Assembly (NCBI GenBank): GCA_954871525.1
Contig: OX940864.1
Coordinates: 5,078,001-5,142,000, forward strand
Direction: 5' to 3'
DNA from: Parietaria judaica
Lineage: Eukaryota > Streptophyta > Magnoliopsida > Rosales > Urticaceae
Length of the DNA stretch: 64,000 bases
Made by a program: the position numbers and the translations under genes. Under the pieces are notes generated by a model. The model was given only the letters and a program-made list of their open reading frames with translations, was not told where the DNA came from and did no database searches. This document shows, piece after piece, positions 1 to 10,822 of this stretch (within the stretch, counting starts at the first letter, position 1; every line of letters starts with the position of its first letter).

Positions 1-164
1 AAAAATGTAAAATAAAGAAATGCTATAGGAAATGCTATAGCATTTCCTATGGCATTTCTCGTCAACAATTTAATCCTTGCATATTTTTGCGTGAGAACTC
101 TTGTTATATTCAAATTCCAATGTATAAGCCCTAAAATCATTATTTTTTCAATTGGTTCGAAATT

Positions 165-1184
165 TTAGGTCGTAAATAATGTAAAATAAAGAAATGCTAT
201 AGCATTTCCTATGGTATTTCTCGTCAACAATTTAATCCTTGCATATTTTTGCATGACAACTCTTGTTATATTCAAATTCCAATGTATAAGCCCTAAAACC
301 ATTATTTTTTTAATTGGTTCGAAATTTAAGGTTGTAAAAAATGTAAAATAAAGAAATGCTATAGGAAATGCTATAGCATTTCCTATGGAATTTCTCTTCA
401 ACAATTTAATCCTTGCATATTTTTGCATGAGAACTCTTGTTATATTCAAATTCCAATGTATAAGCCCTAAAATCATTATTTTTTCAATTGGTTCGAAATT
501 TAATGTTGTAAAAAATGTAAAATAAAGAAATGCTATAGGAAATGCTATAGCATTTCCTATGGCATTTCTCGTCAACAATTTAATCCTTGCATATTTTTGC
601 GTGAGAACTGTTGTTATATTCAAATTCCAATGTATAAGCCCTAAAATCATTATTTTTTCAATTGGTTCGAAATTTTAGGTCGTAAACAATGTAAAATAAA
701 GAAATGCTATAGCATTTCCTTTGGCATTTCTCGTCAACAATTTAGTCCTTGCATATTTTTGCATGAGAACTCTTGTTATATTCAAATTCCAATGTATAAG
801 CCCTAAAACCATTATTTTTTTAATTGGTTCGAAATTAAAGGTTGTAAAAAATGTAAAATAAAGAAATGCTATAGGAAATGCTATAGCATTTCCTATGGAA
901 TTTCTCTTCAACAATTTAATCCTTGCATATTTTTGCATGAGAACTCTTGTTATATTCAAATTCCAATGTATAAGCCCTAAAATCATTATTTTTTCAATTG
1001 GTTCGAAATTTAATGTTGTAAAAAATGTAAAATAAAGAAATGCTATAGGAAATGCTATAGCATTTCCTATGGCATTTCTCGTCAACAATTTAATCCTTGC
1101 ATATTTTTGCGTGAGAACTATTGTTATATTCAAATTCCAATGTATAAGCCCTAAAATCATTATTTTTTCAATTGGTTCGAAATT
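165..1184 (+). repeat. Two tandem 510-bp trimer HOR copies
   Basis: The units 165-674 and 675-1184 align base for base with few differences, such as cgtaaataat versus cgtaaacaat at the start and single changes in the gcgtgagaact box. Each consists of one 162-bp marker unit and two 174-bp units. A third, extended version begins at 1185 and has an extra 162-bp unit, giving 672 bp. Confidence 0.9.
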
Positions 1185-1533
1185 TTAGGTCGTAAACAAT
1201 GTAAAATAAAGAAATGCTATAGCATTTCCTATGGCATTTCTCGTCAACAATTTAGTCCTTGCATATTTTTGCATGAGAACTCTTGTTATATTCAAATTCC
1301 AATGTATAAGCCCTAAAACCATTATTTTTTTAATTGGTTCGAAATTTAAGGTTGTAAAAAATGTAAAATAAAGAAATGCTATAGCATTTCCTATGGAATT
1401 TCTCTTCAACAATTTAATCCTTGCATATTTTTGCATGAGAACTCTTGTTATATTCAAATTCCAATGTATAAGCCCTAAAATCATTATTTTTTCAATTGGT
1501 TCAAAATTTAAGGTTGTAAAAAATGTAAAATAA

Positions 1534-1577
1534 AGAAATGCTATAGGAAATGCTATAGCATTTCCTATAGCATTTCT
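1534..1577. repeat. Perfect 44-bp palindrome (fullest form of the monomer dyad)
   Basis: The arm gaaatgctataggaaatgc is followed by tata and then the exact reverse complement of the arm; one further A/T pair extends it to 44 bp, centred between 1555 and 1556. Most monomers carry the same element with mismatches: one in typical flank units (tatgg in place of tatag in the right arm) and two in core units (an extra a for g in the left arm). The element could form a hairpin or cruciform. That it does so in the cell is not shown by sequence. Confidence 0.9.
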
Positions 1578-2544
1578 CGTCAACAATTTAATTCTTGCAT
1601 ATTTTTGCATGAGAACTCTTGTTATATTCAAATTCCAATGTATAAGCCCTAAAATCATTATTTTTTCAATTGGTTCGAAATTTAATGTTGTAAAAAATGT
1701 AAAATAAAGAAATGCTATAGGAAATGCTATAGCATTTCCTATGGCATTTCTCGTCAACAATTTAATCCTTGCATATTTTTGCGTGAGAACTCTTGTTATA
1801 TTCAAATTCCAATGTATAAGCCCTAAAATCATTATTTTTTCAATTGGTTCGAAATTTTAGGTCGTAAACAATGTAAAATAAAGAAATGCTATAGGAAATG
1901 CTATAGCATTTCCTATGGCATTTCTCTTCAACAATTTAGTCCTTGCATATTTTTGCATGAGAACTCTTGTTATATTCAAATTCCAATGTATAAGCCCTAA
2001 AATCATTATTTTTTTAATTGGTTCGAAATTTAAGGTTGTAAAAAATGTAAAATAAAGAAATGCTATAGGAAATGCTATAGCATTTCCTATGGCATTTCTC
2101 TTCAACAATTTAATCCTTGCATATTTTTGCATGAGAACTCTTGTTATATTCAAATTCCAATGTATAAGCCCTAAAACCATTATTTTTTTAATTGGTTCGA
2201 AATTTAATGTTGTAAAAAATGTAAAATAAAGAAATGCTATAGGAAATACTATAGCATTTCCTATGGCATTTCTCGTCAACAATTTAGTCCTTGCATATTT
2301 TTGCATGAGAACTCTTGTTATATTCAAATTCCAATGTATAAGCCCTAAAATCATTATTTTTTTAATTTGTTCGAAATTTAAGGTTGTAAAAAATGTAAAA
2401 TAAAGAAATGCTATAGGAAATGCTATAGCATTTCCTATGGCATTTCTCTTCAACAATTTAATCCTTGCATATTTTTGCATGAGAACTCTTGTTATATTCA
2501 AATTCCAATGTATAAGCCCTAAAACCATTATTTTTTTAATTGAT

Positions 2545-3756
2545 TCAAAATTTAAGGTTGTAAAAAATGTAAAATAAAGAAATTCTATAGGAAATGCTAG
2601 CATTTCCTATGGCATTTCTCGTCAACAATTTAATCCTTGCATATTTTTGCATGAGAACTCTTGTTATATTCATATTCCAATGTATAACCCCTAAAATCAT
2701 TATTTTTTCAATTGGTTCGAAATTTAAGGTTGTAAAAAATGTAAAATAAAGAAATGCTATAGAAAATGCTATAGCATTTCCTATGGCATTTCTCGTCAAC
2801 AATTTAATCCTTGCATATTTTTGCGTGAGAACCCTTGTTATATTTAAATTCCAATGTATAAGCCCTAAAATCATTATTTTTTCAATTGGTTCGAAATTTA
2901 ATGTTGTAAAAAATGTAAAATAAAGAAATGCTATAGCATTTCCTATGGCATTTCTCGTCAACAATTTAATCCTTGCATATTTTTGCATGAGAACTCTTGT
3001 TATATTCAAATTCCAATGTATAAGCCCTAAAATCATTATTTTTTTAATTGGTTCGAAATTTAAGGTTTTAAAAAATGTAAAATAAAGAAATGCTATAGGA
3101 AATGCTATAACATTTCCTATGGCATTTCTCGTCAACAATTTAATCCTTGCATATTTTTGCATGAGAACTCTTGTTATATTCAAATTCCAATCTATAAGCC
3201 CTAAAATCATTATTTTTTCAATTGGTTCGAAATTTAAGGTTGTAAAAAATGTAAAATAAAGAAATGCTATAGGAAATGCCATAGCATTTTCTATGGCATT
3301 TCTCGTCAACAATTTAATCCTTGCATATTTTTGCGTGAGAACTCTTGTTATATTCAAATTCCAATGTATAAGCCCTAAAATCATTATTTTTTTAATTGGT
3401 TCGAAATTTAAGGTTGTAAAAAATGTAAAATAAAGAAATGCTATAGGAAATGCTATAACATTTCCTATAGCATTTCTCGTCAACAATTTAATTCTTGCAT
3501 ATTTTTGCATGAGAACTCTTGTTATATTCAAATTCCAATGTATAAGCCCTAAAATCATTATTTTTTCAATTGGTTTGAAATTTAATGTTGTAAAAAATGT
3601 AAAATAAAAAAATGCTATAGGAAATGCTATAGCATTTCCTATGGCATTTCTCGTCAACAATTTAATCCTTGCATATTTTTGCGTGAGAACTCTTGTTATA
3701 TTCAAATTCCAATGTATAAGCCCTAAAATCATTATTTTTTCAATTGGTTCGAAATT
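2545..3756 (+). repeat. Left-flank segmental duplication, copy 1
   Basis: This stretch recurs downstream. The offset is 3222 bp at first: the shortened dyad gctagcat at 2596 and 5818, and the variant tgtataacccc at 2681 and 5903. It falls to 3046 bp by the marker at 3757/6803. The change of 176 bp equals one monomer plus an extra 2-bp deletion in the second copy. Shared rare changes such as ggttttaaaaaatg (about 3066 and 6288) support true duplication rather than general monomer similarity. Confidence 0.8.
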
Positions 3757-4095
3757 TTAGGTCGTAAACAATGTAAAATAAAGAAATGCTATAGCATTTC
3801 CTATGGCATTTCTCGTCAACAATTTAATCCTTGCAGATTTTTGCATGAGAACTCTTGTTATATTCAAATTCCAATGTATAAGCCCTAAAATCATTATTTT
3901 TTTAATTGGTTCGAAATTTAAGGTTGTAAAAAATGTAAAATAAAGAAATGCTATAGAAAATGCTATAGCATTTCCTATGGCATTTCTCGTCAACAATTTA
4001 ATCCTTGCATATTTTTGCATGAGAACTCTTGTTATATTCAAATTCCAATGTATAAGCCCTAAAATCATTATTTTTTCAATTGGTTCGAAATTTAA

Positions 4096-4252
4096 GGTTG
4101 TAAAAAATGTAAAATAAAGAAATGCTATAGGAAATGCTATTTCTCGTCAACAATTTAATCCTTGCATATTTTTGCATGAGAAATCTTGTTATATTCAAAT
4201 TCCAATGTAGAAGCCCTAAAATCATTATTTTTTTAATTGGTTCGAAATTTAA
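4096..4252 (+). repeat. 157-bp monomer lacking the right arm of the dyad
   Basis: The sequence runs gaaatgctat directly into ttctcgtc at 4140/4141, a 17-bp deletion that removes most of the right arm. The left arm stays intact, so no hairpin can form. The length is not a multiple of three, so the minus-strand open frame is broken here. Confidence 0.92.
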
Positions 4253-4426
4253 GGTTGTAAAAAATGTAAAATAAAGAAATGCTATAGGAAATGCTATAGC
4301 ATTTCCTATGGCATTTCTCTTCAACAATTTAATCCTTGCATATTTTTGCATGAGAACTCTTGTTATATTCAAATTCCAATGTATAAGCCCTAAAATCATT
4401 ATTTTTTCAATTGGTTCGAAATTTAA

Positions 4427-4583
4427 GGTTGTAAAAAATGTAAAATAAAGAAATGCTATAGGAAATGCTATTTCTCGTCAACAATTTAATTCTTGCATAT
4501 TTTTGCATGAGAACTCTTGTTATATTCAAATTCCAATGTATAAGCCCTAAAATCATTATTTTTTCAATTGGTTCGAAATTTAA
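4427..4583 (+). repeat. Second 157-bp monomer with the same right-arm deletion
   Basis: The same 17-bp deletion, with the same junction, lies 331 bp after the first (junction near 4471). Since 331 is 157+174, the altered monomer was probably copied as part of a dimer. This shows how a single hairpin-loss event starts to spread through local duplication. Confidence 0.9.
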
Positions 4584-5115
4584 TGTTGTAAAAAATGTAA
4601 AATAAAGAAATGCTATAGGAAATGCTATAGCATTTCCTATGGCATTTCTCGTCAACAATTTAATCCTTGCATATTTTTGCGTGAGAACTCTTGTTATATT
4701 CAAATTCCAATGTATAAGCCCTAAAATCATTATTTTTTCAATTGGTTCGAAATTTTAGGTCGTAAATAATGTAAAATAAAGAAATGCTATAGCATTTCCT
4801 ATGGCATTTCTCGTCAACAATTTAATCCTTGCATATTTTTGCATGAGAACTCTTGTTATATTCAAATTCCAATGTATAAGCCCTAAAACCATTATTTTTT
4901 TAATTGGTTCGAAATTTAAGGTTGTAAAAAATGTAAAATAAAGAAATGCTATAGGAAATGCTATAGCATTTCCTATGGCATTTCTCTTCAACAATTTAAT
5001 CCTTGCATATTTTTGCATGAGAACTCTTGTTATATTCAAATTCCAATGTATAAGCCCTAAAATAATTATTTTTTCAATTGGTTCAAAATTTAAGGTTGTA
5101 AAAAATGTAAAATAA

Positions 5116-5159
5116 AGAAATGCTATAGGAAATGCTATAGCATTTCCTATAGCATTTCT
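5116..5159. repeat. Perfect 44-bp palindrome, second instance
   Basis: This is the same uninterrupted inverted repeat as at 1534-1577, in a monomer of the left flank. The right arm has tatag where most monomers have tatgg, which removes the single usual mismatch. The host monomer lies in a duplicated stretch of the left flank, so the two perfect copies may be related by duplication rather than independent. Confidence 0.9.
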
Positions 5160-5766
5160 CGTCAACAATTTAATTCTTGCATATTTTTGCATGAGAACTC
5201 TTGTTATATTCAAATTCCAATGTATAAGCCCTAAAATCATTATTTTTTCAATTGGTTCGAAATTTAATGTTGTAAAAAATGTAAAATAAAGAAATGCTAT
5301 AGGAAATGCTATAGCATTTCCTATGGCATTTCTCGTCAACAATTTAATCATTGCATATTTTTGCGTGAGAACTCTTGTTATATTCAAATTCCAATGTATA
5401 AGCCCTAAAATCATTATTTTTTCAATTGGTTCGAAATTTTAGGTCGTAAACAATGTAAAATAAAGAAATGCTATAGCATTTCCTATGGCATTTCTCGTCA
5501 ACAATTTAGTCCTTGCATATTTTTGCATGAGAACTCTTGTTATATTCAAATTCCAATGTATAAGCCCTAAAATCATTATTTTTTTAATTGGTTCGAAATT
5601 TAAGGTTGTAAAAAATGTAAAATAAAGAAATGCTATAGGAAATGCTATAGCATTTCCTATGGCATTTCTCTTCAACAATTTAATCCTTGCATATTTTTGC
5701 ATGAGAACTCTTGTTATATTCAAATTCCAATGTATAAGCCCTAAAATCATTATTTTTTTAATTGAT

Positions 5767-6802
5767 TCGAAATTTAAGGTTGTAAAAAATGTCAAATAAA
5801 GAAATTCTATAGGAAATGCTAGCATTTCCTATGGCATTTCTCGTCAACAATTTAATCCTTGCATATTTTTGCATGAGAACTCTTGTTATATTCATATTCC
5901 AATGTATAACCCCTAAAATCATTATTTTTTCAATTGGTTCAAAATTTAAGGTTGTAAAAAATGTAAAATAAAGAAATGCTATAGAAAATGCTATAGCATT
6001 TCCTATGGCATTTCTCGTCAACAATTTAATCCTTGCATATTTTTGCGTGAGAACTCTTGTTATATTTAAATTCCAATGTATAAGCCCCAAAATCATTATT
6101 TTTTCAATTGGTTCGAAATTTAATGTTGTAAAAAATGTAAAATAAAGAAATGCTATAGCATTTCCTATGGCATTTCTCGTCAACAATTTAATCCTTGCAT
6201 ATTTTTGCATGAGAACTCTTGTTATATTCAAATTCCAATGTATAAGCCCTAAAATCATTATTTTTTTAATTGGTTCGAAATTTAAGGTTTTAAAAAATGT
6301 AAAATAAAGAAATGCTATAGGAAATGCTAGCATTTCCTATGGCATTTCTCTTCAACAATTTAATCCTTGCATATTTTTGCATGAGAACTCTTGTTATATT
6401 CAAATTCCAATGTATAAGCCCTAAAATCATTATTTTTTCAATTGGTTCGAAATTTAAGGTTGTAAAAAATGTAAAATAAAGAAATGCTATAGGAAATGCT
6501 ATAACATTTCTTATAGCATTTCTCGTCAACAATTTAATTCTTGCATATTTTTGCATGAGAACTCTTGTTATATTCAAATTCCAAAGTATAAGCCCTAAAA
6601 TCATTATTTTTTCAATTGGTTTGAAATTTAATGTTGTAAAAAATGTAAAATAAAGAAATGCTATAGGAAATGCTATAGCATTTCCTATGGCATTTCTCGT
6701 CAACAATTTAATCCTTGCATATTTTTGCGTGAGAACTCTTGTTATATTCAAATTCCAATGTATAAGCCCTAAAATCATTATTTTTTCAATTGGTTCGAAA
6801 TT
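5767..6802 (+). repeat. Left-flank segmental duplication, copy 2
   Basis: This is the partner of 2545-3756, shorter by one monomer. The loss probably lies after about 6320, where the copy has a second 2-bp-shortened dyad (gctagcat) at about 6326 in place of the ctataacatttcc dyad of copy 1. The later part realigns at the rare variant ctataacattt (about 3460 and 6510). The pattern fits duplication followed by a one-monomer deletion. Confidence 0.78.
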
Positions 6803-6998
6803 TTAGGTCGTAAACAATGTAAAATAAAGAAATGCTATAGCATTTCCTATGGCATTTCTCGTCAACAATTTAATCCTTGCATATTTTTGCATGAGAACTC
6901 TTGTTATATTCAAATTCCAATGTATAAGCCCTAAAATCATTATTTTTTTAATTGGTTCGAAATTTAAGGTTGTAAAAAATGTAAAATAAAGAAATGCA

Positions 6999-8910
6999 AT
7001 AGAAAATGCTATAGCATTTCCTATGGCATTTCTCGTCAACAATTTAATCCTTGCATATTTTTGCATGAGAACTCTTGTTATATTCAAATTCCAATGTATA
7101 AGCCCTAAAATCATTATTTTTTCAATTGGTTCGAAATTTAAGGTTGTAAAAAATGTAAAATAAAGAAATGCTATAGAAAATACTATAGCATTTCGTATGG
7201 CATTTCTCGTCAACAATTTAATCCTTGCATATTTTTGCATGAGAACTCTGGTTATATTCATATTCCAATGTATAAGCCCTAAAATCATTATTTTTTCAAT
7301 TGTTGGAAATTTAAGGTTGTAAAAAATGTAAAATAAAGAAATGCTATAGAAAATGCTATAGCATTTCCTATGGCATTTCTCGTCAACAATTTAATCCTTG
7401 CATTTTTTTGCATGAGAACTCTTGTTATATTCAAATTCCAATGTATAAGCCCTAAAATCATTATTTTTTCAATTGGTTCGAAATTTAAGGTTGTAAAAAA
7501 TGTAAAATAAAGAAATGCTATAGAAAATGCTATAGCATTTCCTATGGCATTTCTCGTCAACAATTTAATCCTTGCATATTTTTGCATGAGAACTCTTGTT
7601 ATATTCAAATTCCAATGTATAAGCCCTAAAATAAATATTTTTTCAATTGGTTTGAAGTTTAAGGTTGTAAAAAGTGTAAAATAAAGAAATGCTATAGAAA
7701 ATGCTATAGAATTTCCTATGGCATTTCTCGTCAACAATTTAATCCTTGCGTATTTTTGCATGAGAACTCTTGTTATATTAAAATTCCAATGTATAAGCCC
7801 TAAAATCATTATTTTTCAATTGGTTCGAAATTTTAGGTCGTAAACAATGTAAAATAAAGAAATGCTATAGGAAATGCTATAGAATTTCGAATGGCATTTT
7901 TCGTCAAAAATTTAATCCTTGCAGATTTTTGCCTGAGAACTCTTGTTATATTCAAATTCCAATGTATAAGCCCTACAATCATTATTTTTTCAATTGGTTC
8001 GAAATTTAAGGTTGTAAAAAATGTAAAATAAAGAAATGCAATAGAAAATGCTATAGCATTTCCTATGGCATTTCTCGTCAACAATTTAATCCTTGCATAT
8101 TTTTGCATGAGAACTCTTGTTATATTCATATTCCAATGTATAAGCCCTAAAATCATTATTTTTTCAATTGGTTCGAAATTTAAGGTTGTAAAAAATGTAA
8201 AATAAAGAAATGCTATAGAAAATGCTATAGAATTTCCTATGGCTTTTCTCGTCAACAATTTAATCCTTGCATATTTTTGCATGAGAACTCTTATTATATT
8301 CATATTCCAATGTATAAGCCCTAAAATCATTATTTTTTCAATTCGTTCGAAATTTAAGGTTGTAAAAAATGTAAAATAAAGAAATGCTATAGAAAATGCT
8401 ATAGCATTTCCTATGGCATTTCTCGTCAACAATTTAATCCTTGCATATTTTTGCATGAGAACTCTTGTTATATTCATATTCCAATGTATAAGCCCTAAAA
8501 TCATTATTTTTTCAATTGGTTCGAAATTTAAGGTTGTAAAAAATGTAAAATAAAGAAATACTATAGAATATACTATAGCATTTCCTATGGCATTTCTCGT
8601 CAACAATTTAATCCTTGCATTTTTTTGCATGCGAACTCTTGTTATATTCAAATTCCAATGTATAAGCCCTAAAATCATTATTTTTTCAATTCGTTCGAAA
8701 TTTAAGGTTGTAAAAAATGTAAAATAGAGAAATGCTATAGAAAATGCTATAGCATTTCGTATGGCATTTCTCGTCAACAATTTAATCCTTGCATATTTTT
8801 ACATGAGAACTCTGGTTATATTCATATTCCAATGTATAAGCCCTAAAATCATTATTTTTTCAATTGGTTCGAAATTTAAGGTTGTAAAAAATGTAAAATA
8901 AAGAAATGCT
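6999..8910 (+). repeat. 1912-bp HOR (11 monomers), copy 1
   Basis: This 1912-bp stretch is repeated immediately downstream. I noticed only a handful of differences, for example gcctgag (near 7930) versus gcttgag, and gaaatgcaatag (near 8032) versus gaaatgctatag. Private marks present in both copies include caattgttggaaat (7297/9209), gcagatttttgc (7923/9835), aagaaatactatagaata (8555/10467) and catgcgaactc (8629/10541). The unit equals 11 x 174 minus 2 bp. Confidence 0.92.
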
Positions 8911-10822
8911 ATAGAAAATGCTATAGCATTTCCTATGGCATTTCTCGTCAACAATTTAATCCTTGCATATTTTTGCATGAGAACTCTTGTTATATTCAAA
9001 TTCCAATGTATAAGCCCTAAAATCATTATTTTTTCAATTGGTTCGAAATTTAAGGTTGTAAAAAATGTAAAATAAAGAAATGCTATAGAAAATACTATAG
9101 CATTTCGTATGGCATTTCTCGTCAACAATTTAATCCTTGCATATTTTTGCATGAGAACTCTGGTTATATTCATATTCCAATGTATAAGCCCTAAAATCAT
9201 TATTTTTTCAATTGTTGGAAATTTAAGGTTGTAAAAAATGTAAAATAAAGAAATGCTATAGAAAATGCTATAGCATTTCCTATGGCATTTCTCGTCAACA
9301 ATTTAATCCTTGCATTTTTTTGCATGAGAACTCTTGTTATATTCAAATTCCAATGTATAAGCCCTAAAATCATTATTTTTTCAATTGGTTCGAAATTTAA
9401 GGTTGTAAAAAATGTAAAATAAAGAAATGCTATAGAAAATGCTATAGCATTTCCTATGGCATTTCTCGTCAACAATTTAATCCTTGCATATTTTTGCATG
9501 AGAACTCTTGTTATATTCAAATTCCAATGTATAAGCCCTAAAATAAATATTTTTTCAATTGGTTTGAAGTTTAAGGTTGTAAAAAGTGTAAAATAAAGAA
9601 ATGCTATAGAAAATGCTATAGAATTTCCTATGGCATTTCTCGTCAACAATTTAATCCTTGCGTATTTTTGCATGAGAACTCTTGTTATATTAAAATTCCA
9701 ATGTATAAGCCCTAAAATCATTATTTTTCAATTGGTTCGAAATTTTAGGTCGTAAACAATGTAAAATAAAGAAATGCTATAGGAAATGCTATAGAATTTC
9801 GAATGGCATTTTTCGTCAAAAATTTAATCCTTGCAGATTTTTGCTTGAGAACTCTTGTTATATTCAAATTCCAATGTATAAGCCCTACAATCATTATTTT
9901 TTCAATTGGTTCGAAATTTAAGGTTGTAAAAAATGTAAAATAAAGAAATGCTATAGAAAATGCTATAGCATTTCCTATGGCATTTCTCGTCAACAATTTA
10001 ATCCTTGCATATTTTTGCATGAGAACTCTTGTTATATTCATATTCCAATGTATAAGCCCTAAAATCATTATTTTTTCAATTGGTTCGAAATTTAAGGTTG
10101 TAAAAAATGTAAAATAAAGAAATGCTATAGAAAATGCTATAGAATTTCCTATGGCTTTTCTCGTCAACAATTTAATCCTTGCATATTTTTGCATGAGAAC
10201 TCTTATTATATTCATATTCCAATGTATAAGCCCTAAAATCATTATTTTTTCAATTCGTTCGAAATTTAAGGTTGTAAAAAATGTAAAATAAAGAAATGCT
10301 ATAGAAAATGCTATAGCATTTCCTATGGCATTTCTCGTCAACAATTTAATCCTTGCATATTTTTGCATGAGAACTCTTGTTATATTCATATTCCAATGTA
10401 TAAGCCCTAAAATCATTATTTTTTCAATTGGTTCGAAATTTAAGGTTGTAAAAAATGTAAAATAAAGAAATACTATAGAATATACTATAGCATTTCCTAT
10501 GGCATTTCTCGTCAACAATTTAATCCTTGCATTTTTTTGCATGCGAACTCTTGTTATATTCAAATTCCAATGTATAAGCCCTAAAATCATTATTTTTTCA
10601 ATTCGTTCGAAATTTAAGGTTGTAAAAAATGTAAAATAGAGAAATGCTATAGAAAATGCTATAGCATTTCGTATGGCATTTCTCGTCAACAATTTAATCC
10701 TTGCATATTTTTATATGAGAACTCTGGTTATATTCATATTCCAATGTATAAGCCCTAAAATCATTATTTTTTCAATTGGTTCGAAATTTAAGGTTGTAAA
10801 AAATGTAAAATAAAGAAATGCT
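8911..10822 (+). repeat. 1912-bp HOR (11 monomers), copy 2
   Basis: This is the direct tandem partner of 6999-8910 and carries the same private variants at a constant offset of 1912 bp. The constant offset means no indel separates the copies, so the duplication is recent compared with most of the array. The two-copy state is consistent with one unequal exchange. A duplication introduced by the assembler cannot be excluded from sequence alone. Confidence 0.92.

Larger units (their letters stand above)
1..6990 (+). repeat. Left flank block A: 162/174-bp trimeric HORs
   Basis: Monomers here mostly have the full left arm (ataggaaatgct), and short 162-bp units are frequent. Marker units fall at about 165, 675, 1185, 1857, 3757, 4755, 5439 and 6803; the two early spacings of 510 bp equal 162+174+174. 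Other spacings are 672 bp or longer. Typical variants are gcgtgagaactc, tctcttcaac, aaaccattatttttt and atttaatgttgt. The same variants recur in the right flank H but are rare in the core, so A and H belong to one HOR family. Confidence 0.85.
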
